Shown here: in pieces, positions 1 through 6,639 of the stretch | How the letters are laid out: every line of letters begins with the position of its first letter | Numbering within the stretch: the stretch's first letter is position 1 | Source of the DNA: Candidatus Omnitrophota bacterium | GTDB taxonomy: Bacteria > Verrucomicrobiota > Verrucomicrobiia > Limisphaerales > UBA1319 | NCBI GenBank assembly: GCA_023473405.1 | Contig: JAMCZD010000502.1 | Coordinates: 1-8,861, forward strand | Length of the DNA stretch: 8,861 nucleotides | Direction: 5' to 3' | Notes under the pieces: model-generated | Told to the model about the DNA's origin: nothing | The model's database searches: none | What the model saw: the letters and a program-made list of their open reading frames with translations, nothing else | Position numbers and translations under genes: made by a program

Positions 1-25
1 CGTCGATGACACTCGATCCTTGCGC

Positions 26-265
26 TTACTCCAACGGGGCGATTTTTCGCAAAGGACGTCTTTCCTGCGCCAACACCCAGCTCTCACGCAATTCCATTTG
101 ATGTAATTGGTACCATTCCAATACGTGATTCAACGCACGGCGGGGAAACTGCCCCTCAATCACTCCGCGTTCAATTCTTTTCTGGAGCCGGTTGCCATTT
201 TCCGCTAAATGAGAGTCCGAATGCGCAAATTCCTTATAGATATGAAAATGAGTTCCTCTGAACAT
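26..265 (-). CDS. DUF4160-type small protein, N-terminal half divergent
   Basis: A 79-residue ORF whose C-terminal half (about residues 35-79) reads like the conserved end of DUF4160 proteins: VIEG, FPRRAL, a VLEWYQLH helix, EL..SW, and a terminal LRKIAPLE. DUF4160 proteins are usually about 80-90 residues and are often followed by a DUF2442 gene. Their function is unproven, although they are often discussed in a toxin-antitoxin context. The N-terminal half aligns only loosely: FRG....HIYKEF fits the expected beginning, but the usual H-x-P-P-H-F-H cluster has become HSDSHL. The ATG at 265 is the only start codon before an in-frame upstream stop, and it has no Shine-Dalgarno. Its 5' end overlaps the start of the divergent glycosidase gene, so one of the two starts may be misplaced or this gene may be decaying. 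Downstream, an AAGGA (17-21) four bases before a GTG (10-12) on this strand could begin the next gene beyond the window edge. The family call is fairly sure; an intact, functional gene is not. Confidence 0.6.
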   Translation of the reverse strand: MFRGTHFHIYKEFAHSDSHLAENGNRLQKRIERGVIEGQFPRRALNHVLEWYQLHQMELRESWVLAQERRPLRKIAPLE

Positions 266-3200
266 CGTTCGTGGCCGAAGGCGCGAAAAGGCGGATCACT
301 CGCAAGGGATGCCTCCCTGTCTGTTCTGTGCGGCGCGATGCTGCTTCTTGGTCCAGCCGTGCAGGCGGCCCCGGAAAATGGAAGCAACGATACTGCCGCC
401 AACCAATCCCCCATCGCGCTCGAAGGAATTTCGATCGCGCCGGTTCAAATCAATCCCAACCTCATCCCGAATCCTGGTCTTGAAGGGGTGCAATCCAATG
501 GCATGCCTGACGGCTGGCAGTGGGACAAACGCAATACCGATGCCACCTGCGCCATGGATACCGCGGTTGCGCATGACGGGAAACACTGCCTCCGGCTCGC
601 CAACGGCACCGCTTTTGGAGCGCACGTTTACGGCACCCTGTGGCGAACCAAACCCGTCCGCCTCGAAGCTGGAACTCCTTACACCCTGAGCGCCTGGGTC
701 AAATCGGATGAACCCGGAATCGCATCGGTGATAGGCGGAAGTTCCTGGCAGTTCCGCCTCCAGCTTCCCGCCACAGCCGGCCAATGGAAACGGGTCTGGA
801 TGACCTTTTCGCCTGGACCGGACGACTGCAATTTCACCTTGCGCATCAACACCGAAAGTCCAACCAAGGGCGTATGGCTTGACGATCTCAAGCTCGAAAA
901 AGGCAGCGAGCCAACCCCAGTCCAACCCGAAGGCGACTCAGCCGCCCTTGTGCATCTCGAAGGCATGAAAACCGAGGCTGACGTTCAAGGAGACGGTCCG
1001 TTTGCTCTCCCGTTCATATTATGGACACCGCACCCCTGCTCTTGCCTGGCCAGCGTCGTTCTCTCCTCCACGCTCCAGCGTCCGCTCGAGCTGGGCACCG
1101 GCGCCTGGAAGATCAACATTACCGGACGGTCGTTGGCGGCTGACGATTCACCGCGCACCGCCACGTTGCGATTGGAGGAAAACGGCAAGGAACTGGCCCG
1201 TGCCGACATGCCGGTTCGCTTCTATTCCTCCGCCAACGCGCGGCAGAGAATAGCCGCCTTGAAGGAAGCCCTGCCATCGCTCGAAAAAGAGCTGGAACAG
1301 GTCAAGGCCAGCGGCCAGGACCCGTCCTATCCCATGGTCACGTTCACTGTTCTGAAGAATTTCGTCGGTTACGCCCTCGACGACACACAGCACAACGAAA
1401 TCAAACGCGCCCTCATGCAGATCGGCGAACTCGAAAAGATGGCCCGAAAGCTCAGTCGAGAACTCGAGGAGGTCCAGGCCGGCAAACGCGTCCTTCCCGC
1501 CGTGCCGCGCTGGACCGGCGACCAACGCCCGATCATTGAGAGCAGCTCGTTTATCGGGCCGATGCGCCTGCCGGGAGAGGCTCCCGTTGATCGTCCGATC
1601 TTCTTCAATGGCTACGGCCACTTTGGCCAGGTCGTTGCCGACATGGAAAAATGGCCCGATTATGGCGCCAATATCATCCAGATCGAGCTCGGCCCCCACA
1701 GTATCTTCCCGAGCGAAGGCGTGACCAACAACGCGCCCATAGGCCGGATGCGCGAGATACTCGATCGCGCCCAGAAAGCCGGGGTCGCCGTTTGTCTGCT
1801 GATCAGTCCGCATTATTTTCCCGCGTGGGCACTGGATAAATGGCCGTTCCTGCGCAAGAAACGGGATGGCTTCCTGCAATATTGCCTGCACGCGCCCGAA
1901 GGCCAGGCCTTGCTGAGACAATTCATCGCCGTCTTGCTTACACCGCTCAAGGACCACCCGGCCTTGCAGAGTGTCTGCCTCTCGAATGAACCAGTTAATA
2001 AAGAGGAACCATGCGAGTTCGCCCTCGCCGACTGGCATGCCTGGCTGAAAAAACGGCATGGCGACCTCGAGACTCTAAACTCGAATTGGAACACCCATTA
2101 CTCCACCTTCGACGAGGCGCCTCTGCCCAATCCATTCGAGGCCCGCCCTGCCATGCCGATCTGGATGGACTACATCCGCTTCAACCAGGAATTCTTCGCC
2201 GGTTGGCATAAAATGCTCGCTGATGCCGTTCATGCGGTCGCACCTCGCCTGCCGGTTCATGCGAAGGCGATGACCTGGACCTTGCTCAACGCCGGCGATG
2301 TTGTTTACGGCGTCGACGCCACCCTGTTTGGCCAGTTCAGCAATATCAATGGCAATGACTCCGTCAATTGGTATTCCTTTGGTCGCGGACAATTTGCGCA
2401 AGGCTGGCAAGCCAACGCCATGGGCCATGACCTCCAGCGGTCCGTCCTCGATGCCCCCGTTTTCAATACGGAAAATCACATCATCATCGACCGCGAAACC
2501 CGTTACGTGCCGCCGGAACATATCCGCGCGGCCCTGTGGCAAGCCGCCGTTCATGGCCAAAGCGCCACCACCATTTGGGTCTGGGAACGCACCTTTGATC
2601 CCAAGAGCGACGTTGCCGGCAGCATCATGCATCGGCCCGCCTGTGCCGAGGCCGTCGGTATCGCCAATTACGATATGAACCGCGCAGCCCTGGAATTGAC
2701 CGCGATCCAGCAGGCCAAACCGCAGGTCCTGCTCCTCCAAAGTGTGACCGCTTCGGTATGGGATGCCGGACGCTATGACGATTGCCTGGGCAAGCTCTAC
2801 ACCGCCCTGTCCTTCACGGGCCTGAAAATCGGGTTCGTTACCGAGCGACAGTTGGAAAGCGACCTTGTGCCCGAAACTCCCATTCTCATGGTCCCCGATG
2901 TTACCCACTTGTCCAATGCGGCTTTTGAGTCCATGAAAAAATACCGCGGCCGCATCGTGCTCGTGGGTGGCGCTGACCTCCTGTCGCGGGATGACTACGG
3001 CAAGCCTCGCGCCGATCGACTCAAAGCGGACCGAATCCCATACCAGTTCGGTCCAACCAAATGGGAAGACCTGTGGAACGTCCTTTTGAAGAACCTGCCC
3101 GCCTGGGGTGTCAACCCAGCAGTTGAACTCCGGAGTCCGGACGGCAGCCCCCTCTGGGGAGTCGAATGGCGCAGCAGCCAAACCCCGAAAGGCACGGTGG

Positions 3201-3358
3201 TAAACCTTTGCAATTACCGGCAGACACCCGTCACGTTCGAACTGTTCCGCGGCGATAAAGCCGTTCGCGCAACTGATTGCCTGAGCGGTGAATTGCTCCC
3301 CCGAAACCTTTCACTAAAACCTTTGGAAATTCGGCTGGTCTGCTTAGCCAAGCCTTGA
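209..3358 (+). CDS. Secreted GH42-like (clan GH-A) glycoside hydrolase with N-terminal carbohydrate-binding-like domain
   Basis: A 1,049-residue protein (numbered from ATG 209), probably exported to cleave a beta-galactoside or related glycan outside the cytoplasm. A basic N-region and a hydrophobic stretch (about residues 36-51) end at VQA-A, a signal-peptidase-I-like site near residue 53. Residues about 80-232 resemble a CBM4/9-type jelly roll (NPGLE, DGW.W, WLDDLKLEKG). Residues about 240-340 look like a beta-sandwich, and 345-427 are charged and helical, possibly coiled coil. The catalytic barrel starts near GYGHFG (468). N593-E594-P595 is the likely acid/base and E755 (in FNTEN) the likely nucleophile; their 161-residue spacing suits GH42. 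WLKKRHGDLETLNSNW (from 612) is a GH42-like signature. Residues about 837-960 resemble the GH42 trimerisation domain and the tail is beta-rich. ATGs at 209, 221, 242 and 248 are all possible starts and none has a good Shine-Dalgarno. ATG 248 minimises overlap with the divergent DUF4160 gene. Substrate cannot be read from the sequence, and another GH-A family is possible. Confidence 0.85.
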   Translation: MRVRMRKFLIDMKMSSSEHRSWPKARKGGSLARDASLSVLCGAMLLLGPAVQAAPENGSNDTAANQSPIALEGISIAPVQINPNLIPNPGLEGVQSNGMPDGWQWDKRNTDATCAMDTAVAHDGKHCLRLANGTAFGAHVYGTLWRTKPVRLEAGTPYTLSAWVKSDEPGIASVIGGSSWQFRLQLPATAGQWKRVWMTFSPGPDDCNFTLRINTESPTKGVWLDDLKLEKGSEPTPVQPEGDSAALVHLEGMKTEADVQGDGPFALPFILWTPHPCSCLASVVLSSTLQRPLELGTGAWKINITGRSLAADDSPRTATLRLEENGKELARADMPVRFYSSANARQRIAALKEALPSLEKELEQVKASGQDPSYPMVTFTVLKNFVGYALDDTQHNEIKRALMQIGELEKMARKLSRELEEVQAGKRVLPAVPRWTGDQRPIIESSSFIGPMRLPGEAPVDRPIFFNGYGHFGQVVADMEKWPDYGANIIQIELGPHSIFPSEGVTNNAPIGRMREILDRAQKAGVAVCLLISPHYFPAWALDKWPFLRKKRDGFLQYCLHAPEGQALLRQFIAVLLTPLKDHPALQSVCLSNEPVNKEEPCEFALADWHAWLKKRHGDLETLNSNWNTHYSTFDEAPLPNPFEARPAMPIWMDYIRFNQEFFAGWHKMLADAVHAVAPRLPVHAKAMTWTLLNAGDVVYGVDATLFGQFSNINGNDSVNWYSFGRGQFAQGWQANAMGHDLQRSVLDAPVFNTENHIIIDRETRYVPPEHIRAALWQAAVHGQSATTIWVWERTFDPKSDVAGSIMHRPACAEAVGIANYDMNRAALELTAIQQAKPQVLLLQSVTASVWDAGRYDDCLGKLYTALSFTGLKIGFVTERQLESDLVPETPILMVPDVTHLSNAAFESMKKYRGRIVLVGGADLLSRDDYGKPRADRLKADRIPYQFGPTKWEDLWNVLLKNLPAWGVNPAVELRSPDGSPLWGVEWRSSQTPKGTVVNLCNYRQTPVTFELFRGDKAVRATDCLSGELLPRNLSLKPLEIRLVCLAKP

Positions 3359-3372
3359 TTCCCAGGCACCTG

Positions 3373-3400
3373 AATGGGACACGCTGCCGCGCGTCCCATT
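3373..3400. terminator. Hairpin between convergent genes, probable bidirectional terminator
   Basis: AATGGGACACGC (3373-3384) pairs with GCGCGTCCCATT (3389-3400) around a 4-base loop. That gives 11 of 12 pairs; the odd position is an A/C mismatch in plus-strand RNA and a G-U wobble in minus-strand RNA. The hairpin lies 14 bases after the glycosidase stop and directly abuts the stop of the HAD gene. Position and strength suggest termination from both sides. No U-tract follows in either direction, so intrinsic termination is not certain and it may instead stabilise 3' ends. Confidence 0.5.
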
Positions 3401-3401
3401 C

Positions 3402-4076
3402 TCAATCCGCAATCCGGCCCCCCACCTCGTCCAAATGCCGCATTAAGTCGGCCGGGTCTTGATAAACTCGATAAGCGCCCGCCCTCTCGAGCTCGTCCTG
3501 ACCGTAACCGCCGGAGAGCAGGCCTACGCCAATGGCAAAGTCCCAAACGCTGTCGCCGACCACGATCGAGGAGCTGATTTCCATTCCAAGGCGCTCCGCG
3601 GCGGCCAGGAAGAGATCGGGGTCAGGCTTGGCGTACTGAACCTGGTCTCGGGTGACTACGGTCGCCTTGCGGGGGTCGACTCCGAGGACTTTCAACGCCA
3701 GAACGGCGCTTTCCATTTTCCCGCTGGTCGCAATGGCCCACGGTATGTTTGCCTGCGAAAGGTGTTCGAGGAGCTCGCGCGCGCCGGGCAACGGTCGAAC
3801 CTGTGCTGCCATGCGTGCATAGGCCTCGGCGTGCGCTCGCTGAATATCGGCAGCCTCCTTATTCGCCAATGGCCGGCCCGTTTCTCGCAACAGGGCATGC
3901 ACAAACAGCCCGCCGCTCATCCCAATCCGGCGGTGGATGCGCCATACGGCCAACTCGATTCCTGCCTTTTCCAAGGCCTCGCGCCATGCCAGGACGTGCT
4001 GATAAACGCTGTCCACGAGCGTGCCGTCGAGGTCGAACAAGAAGGCTGGTCCCGCACCGGTATTATTTGATTTCAT
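3402..4076 (-). CDS. HAD-family (subfamily IA) phosphatase, shortened after motif IV
   Basis: A haloacid-dehalogenase-type hydrolase, probably a cytoplasmic Mg-dependent phosphatase or phosphomutase acting on a small phosphorylated metabolite; the substrate is not deducible. Counting from GTG 4079 (residue 1): motif I is DLDGT with nucleophile D16 and acid D18, motif II is the TS at 118-119, motif III is K151 in KPDP, and motif IV is GDSVWD (175-180) with both acidic residues. A helical cap lies roughly between residues 25 and 95. After GDSVWD only FAIG separates the motif from VGLLSGGYG. Close relatives, as I recall them, have about 11 residues there, so about seven seem to be missing in frame. 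ATG 4076 is preferred over GTG 4079 because an AGAGAGG-like Shine-Dalgarno lies just upstream, though spacing is tight. The gene follows the dehydrogenase after 48 bases on the same strand and probably shares its transcript. Family is secure; the exact role is unknown. Confidence 0.88.
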   Translation of the reverse strand: MKSNNTGAGPAFLFDLDGTLVDSVYQHVLAWREALEKAGIELAVWRIHRRIGMSGGLFVHALLRETGRPLANKEAADIQRAHAEAYARMAAQVRPLPGARELLEHLSQANIPWAIATSGKMESAVLALKVLGVDPRKATVVTRDQVQYAKPDPDLFLAAAERLGMEISSSIVVGDSVWDFAIGVGLLSGGYGQDELERAGAYRVYQDPADLMRHLDEVGGRIAD

Positions 4077-4124
4077 CACCTCTCTGCCTGTCGGAAGATG
4101 CTCGAGCGTTAAGCAATTCGCAAC

Positions 4125-5132
4125 TCAGAAATTGAGAACTATCTTCCCGAAGTGTGATCCGCTCTCCATGTAAGCCAGGGCCTCGCGTGCCTGGTCGAAG
4201 TTGAAGGTTTTGCTGATGACAGGTCGCAGTCGATTCACCGCGATGGCACGGTTCATGTCTTCAAACATCCGGCGTGAACCCACGAAGATGCCCTGGAGAC
4301 AAAGACCTCGCATGAGAATCTGGACCGGGTTGAAGCCGCCGCCGCTTGCCAGGACACCAATGACGCAAATCAAACCGCCCATCCGGGTCGCCGCCACCGA
4401 TTTCGCTAATGTCCCCGCCCCGCCGACCTCGACCACGCAATCCACGCCCGTTCCATCTGTCATCCGCAGCACTTCATGGTCCCAATCGGGTGTCTTTTTA
4501 TAGTTGATGATTTCATCCGCGCCAAGCTCGCGCACCTCCTCGAGCTTCTCGTCGCTGCTCGACGTCGCAATGACGCGCGCCCCGTGCATCTTGGCGAATT
4601 GGATGGCAAAAACCGACACACCGCCCGTGCCCAGGGTCAGAATAGTATCACCCGCCTTCAACTTCGCTACGCATACCAGCGCGTCCCAAGCCGTCACCGC
4701 CGCGCAAGGCAACGTCGCTGCTTCCTCGAACGAGAGATGATCGGGGATTCGGACCAAACCGCTCTCGTCAAACGCCCCATATTCACGTAATACGCCGTCC
4801 AATTCCCCGCCCCCGAGGGAGGTGCGTGCCTTCTCGAGGGAACGCTCGCCATCGATCCATCCTTGCATGAATATCGGGCAAACACGATCACCCACTTTCC
4901 AACGCGTCACCTTGTCCCCTGCCGCGACGACTTCGCCCGCGCCGTCCGAGAGGGGAACGGCGGGAAACCGGGCCCTTGGGTTATAGACGCCCTTCGCAAA
5001 CAACAAGTCCCGGTAGTTCAAGGAAGCGGCGCGAAATTTCACGACGGCCTGGCCCGCGGCGGCTTGCGGCTTGTCGCGCTCCGCCAATACCAGGTTCTCC
5101 AAACCAAATTGTCGGTATTCGTAGGTTTTCAT
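4125..5132 (-). CDS. Zinc-independent MDR-family NAD(P)-dependent alcohol dehydrogenase / quinone oxidoreductase-like
   Basis: A 335-residue medium-chain dehydrogenase/reductase, the normal family length, probably soluble and using NAD(P)H; the substrate is unknown. The N-terminal GroES-like half carries ASLNYRDLLFAKGVY (36-50), typical of the quinone-oxidoreductase (COG0604) branch. Where zinc alcohol dehydrogenases have G-H-E, this protein has DGAGE (63-67), and no four-cysteine structural-zinc lobe is visible, so it is predicted to lack zinc. The Rossmann half has LGTGGVSVFAIQFAK (167-181) as the nucleotide-binding loop, followed by ARVIATSSSDEKL, GADEIINY and VDCVVEVGG. The C-terminus HFGKIVLNF is standard for the family. 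ATG 5132 is the natural family start, but no Shine-Dalgarno is visible before it. It is the first gene of a likely two-gene unit with the HAD phosphatase and is divergent from the CDF transporter. Nothing visible proves a shared function with either. Confidence 0.9.
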   Translation of the reverse strand: MKTYEYRQFGLENLVLAERDKPQAAAGQAVVKFRAASLNYRDLLFAKGVYNPRARFPAVPLSDGAGEVVAAGDKVTRWKVGDRVCPIFMQGWIDGERSLEKARTSLGGGELDGVLREYGAFDESGLVRIPDHLSFEEAATLPCAAVTAWDALVCVAKLKAGDTILTLGTGGVSVFAIQFAKMHGARVIATSSSDEKLEEVRELGADEIINYKKTPDWDHEVLRMTDGTGVDCVVEVGGAGTLAKSVAATRMGGLICVIGVLASGGGFNPVQILMRGLCLQGIFVGSRRMFEDMNRAIAVNRLRPVISKTFNFDQAREALAYMESGSHFGKIVLNF

Positions 5133-5230
5133 ATTGTTTTGTCCAGTTGATGTTCAAGACGAATCCCTTACCTTGCCAACAAGTTCCGTCATTAAGCTGA
5201 TATTGTCCAGTGTGCTGTCACATTGAAAAG

Positions 5231-5347
5231 ATGAACGCGTTGGGCCATGGTGTGGATTGGCGATGCGAGCCGGACGATGATCCCATGCCAATGGATTCCT
5301 GCACGGTCCATTGCCTCAGCGTCAACGGCGGTGAATCGACGCCGTGA
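5231..5347 (+). CDS. Doubtful 38-codon ORF upstream of the CDF transporter
   Basis: Within the 270-bp divergent spacer (5133-5402) one plus-strand ORF starts ATG AAC GCG and ends TGA 55 bases before the transporter start. The peptide has three cysteines and an acidic run (CEPDDDP, then DSCTVHC), which could in principle bind metal, and a weak GAAAAG lies just before the ATG. I do not recognise it as any family, and it could be chance. It is listed because a Cys/Asp-rich short ORF before a metal exporter is the only candidate gene here. The spacer must also contain promoters for the dehydrogenase and the transporter, but I could not identify convincing -35/-10 pairs. A 9-base motif TTGTCCAGT occurs twice in it, near 5150 and 5205. 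Confidence 0.15.
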   Translation: MNALGHGVDWRCEPDDDPMPMDSCTVHCLSVNGGESTP

Positions 5348-5402
5348 AGGGTAATCGAGTATGGAAACAGTGAAAGACAGAATATGAATTGAAAGCGGAC
5401 CC

Positions 5403-6314
5403 ATGGCACTTCACCACGCGCACAATCACGAATACGCCCCAGCCAACTACAACCAGGCCTTCGGCATTGGAGTCGCCCTCAATCTTGCTTACATCGTGCT
5501 CGAAGCGATGGCTGGTCTCATGATTAATTCGCTGGCTCTGCTGGCAGACGCTGGACACAACCTGAGCGACGTCTTGAGCCTCTTGCTGGCCTGGGGAGCG
5601 GCTCACGTAACCGGGCGTCCACCCACCGAACGCCGCACCTACGGCATGCGGCGCGCCTCCATTTTGGCCGCCTTGGCCAATGCCGTCATCCTCCTGATCG
5701 CGATTGGGGCGATCGCGTGGGCCGCGGTCCTACGCATTCGCAACGAAGAACCGGTTGCCGGCGGCACCATCATGTGGGTGGCCGGGGCAGGCGTGGTTGT
5801 CAACGGCATCACGGCCCTGCTGTTCATGAAAGGAAGACACCGCGACCTGAACATCAAAGGCGCATTCATGCACATGGCCCTCGATGCAGCCATATCACTC
5901 GGTGTGGTTGCGGCGGGACTGGCCATTCGTTTGACCGGTTACCTATGGCTTGATCCGGCGGTGAGCCTGGCGATCGTTTTCGCCATCGCCATCGGCACCT
6001 GGGGCTTGCTCCGCGAGTCGTTGAACCTTGCCTTGGACGCCGTGCCCTCAGGCATCGATTTACCCGCCGTCCGGAGTTACCTCGAAAATCTGCCGTCGGT
6101 CTCTGCCGTGCACGACCTTCACATCTGGGGCATGAGCACGACCGAAACCGCGCTGACCGCCCACCTCATTCGGAAAGAACCAAGAACAGATGACGCGTTG
6201 CTGGCAAAGGCCGCACGCGAACTCAACGAGAAGTTCCAAATCGTCCATGTAACGCTCCAATTCGAAACCGGCGATGAATGCAATCCTTGCCAACAAGCCG
6301 GACGAGGTTTCTAG
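5403..6314 (+). CDS. CDF-family divalent metal cation efflux transporter (CzcD/ZitB-like)
   Basis: A 303-residue inner-membrane cation diffusion facilitator, predicted to export zinc or a similar divalent metal in exchange for protons. A His-rich cytoplasmic N-terminus (H4, H5, H7, H9) precedes about six membrane segments, roughly residues 19-39, 43-66, 86-110, 122-142, 155-177 and 183-203. The transport-site HxxxD pairs are H52/D56 in TM2 (GHNLSD) and H157/D161 in TM5 (HMALD), the set expected for zinc-type CDFs. A cytoplasmic ferredoxin-like C-terminal domain carries VHDLHIWGM (236-244). A terminal CNPCQ adds two cysteines that could act as a metal sensor or chaperone site; this is inference. 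Start ATG 5403 gives a full N-terminus but only a weak purine-rich upstream stretch. It is divergent from the dehydrogenase gene and a short hairpin lies just after its stop. Family is secure; metal specificity is not proven. Confidence 0.93.
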   Translation: MALHHAHNHEYAPANYNQAFGIGVALNLAYIVLEAMAGLMINSLALLADAGHNLSDVLSLLLAWGAAHVTGRPPTERRTYGMRRASILAALANAVILLIAIGAIAWAAVLRIRNEEPVAGGTIMWVAGAGVVVNGITALLFMKGRHRDLNIKGAFMHMALDAAISLGVVAAGLAIRLTGYLWLDPAVSLAIVFAIAIGTWGLLRESLNLALDAVPSGIDLPAVRSYLENLPSVSAVHDLHIWGMSTTETALTAHLIRKEPRTDDALLAKAARELNEKFQIVHVTLQFETGDECNPCQQAGRGF

Positions 6315-6315
6315 C

Positions 6316-6341
6316 AAAGATATTTGAAATATCGATCTTTT
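6316..6341 (+). terminator. Weak hairpin plus T-run after the CDF gene
   Basis: Starting two bases after the transporter stop, GATATT (6319-6324), a TGA loop and AATATC (6328-6333) form a short AT-rich stem. It can be extended by AAA/TTT pairing across a 3-base bulge. A run of four Ts (6338-6341) follows. Placement is right for an intrinsic terminator, but the stem is weak for one. A second 8-base inverted repeat, CAGTTGGC (6346-6353) with GCCAACTG (6402-6409), lies downstream and may contribute structure. Confidence 0.3.
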
Positions 6342-6472
6342 CCTCCAGTTGGCGCACGCCAGCCTGCAAAGCAAACCGAACCTTGCCCATGCATTGGCCC
6401 AGCCAACTGCCAGACAAGCTCTCTTGAGTGGCACCCCGGCTAGCCCCTCGATTCTTCCCCATATGTCGCTTG

Positions 6473-6527
6473 GGAAATCAGGAAACAAGAAAAGGTGGAA
6501 TCCATTCCCTGCCTTCCTGCTTTCCTT
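6473..6527. repeat. Degenerate 8-bp-period repeat with inverted arms, copy 1
   Basis: GGAAATCAGGAA (6473-6484) and TTCCTGCTTTCC (6514-6525) form inverted arms with one mismatch around a 29-base spacer. The arms are built from an 8-base unit, GGAAATCA. The 14-mer TTCCTGCTTTCCTT (6514-6527) and the 12-mer GGAAATCAGGAA both recur exactly at 8630-8728 in the opposite order. The intergenic position and recurrence suggest a dispersed repeat family, not a regulatory site of one gene. Confidence 0.6.
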
Positions 6528-6639
6528 AACCCGGATATTTCGCGCGTTGAACGCCGGGTCTTTTGAGGGCTGTAGGCCGTGTGCCCTCACACGGCAGGGT
6601 GTTGGCGTTTCAAAGGCAGTGTGAAATATCCGGGTTAAG
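6525..6639. repeat. 115-bp nested palindrome overlapping the DUF72 stop codon
   Basis: Perfect 17-base arms CTTAACCCGGATATTTC (6525-6541) and GAAATATCCGGGTTAAG (6623-6639) enclose a further helix, TTGAACGCC (6547-6555) with GGCGTTTCAA (6604-6613, one bulged T). At the apex is a perfect hairpin, GCCGTGTG (6576-6583), loop CCCT, CACACGGC (6588-6595). The right arm contains the TAA stop of the minus-strand DUF72 gene (6635-6637). It has the form of a REP/BIME- or MITE-like intergenic palindrome and could also act as a bidirectional terminator between the convergent transporter and DUF72 genes. No transposase is present and target-site duplications were not evident. Confidence 0.7.

Noticed and set aside
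308..345. Lipoprotein lipobox at Cys41 of the glycosidase leader
   Set aside because: The residue before the cysteine is Leu rather than Gly, Ala or Ser; a signal-peptidase-I site at VQA-A fits better.
2075..3181. A long minus-strand ORF (368 codons) opposite the glycosidase
   Set aside because: It lies entirely antisense to a well-supported gene whose catalytic motifs are intact. Long antisense frames are expected at this GC content.
5145..5215. Repeated TTGTCCAGT in the divergent spacer as an operator pair
   Set aside because: Only two 9-base copies with no symmetry and no regulator gene nearby; chance is a sufficient explanation.
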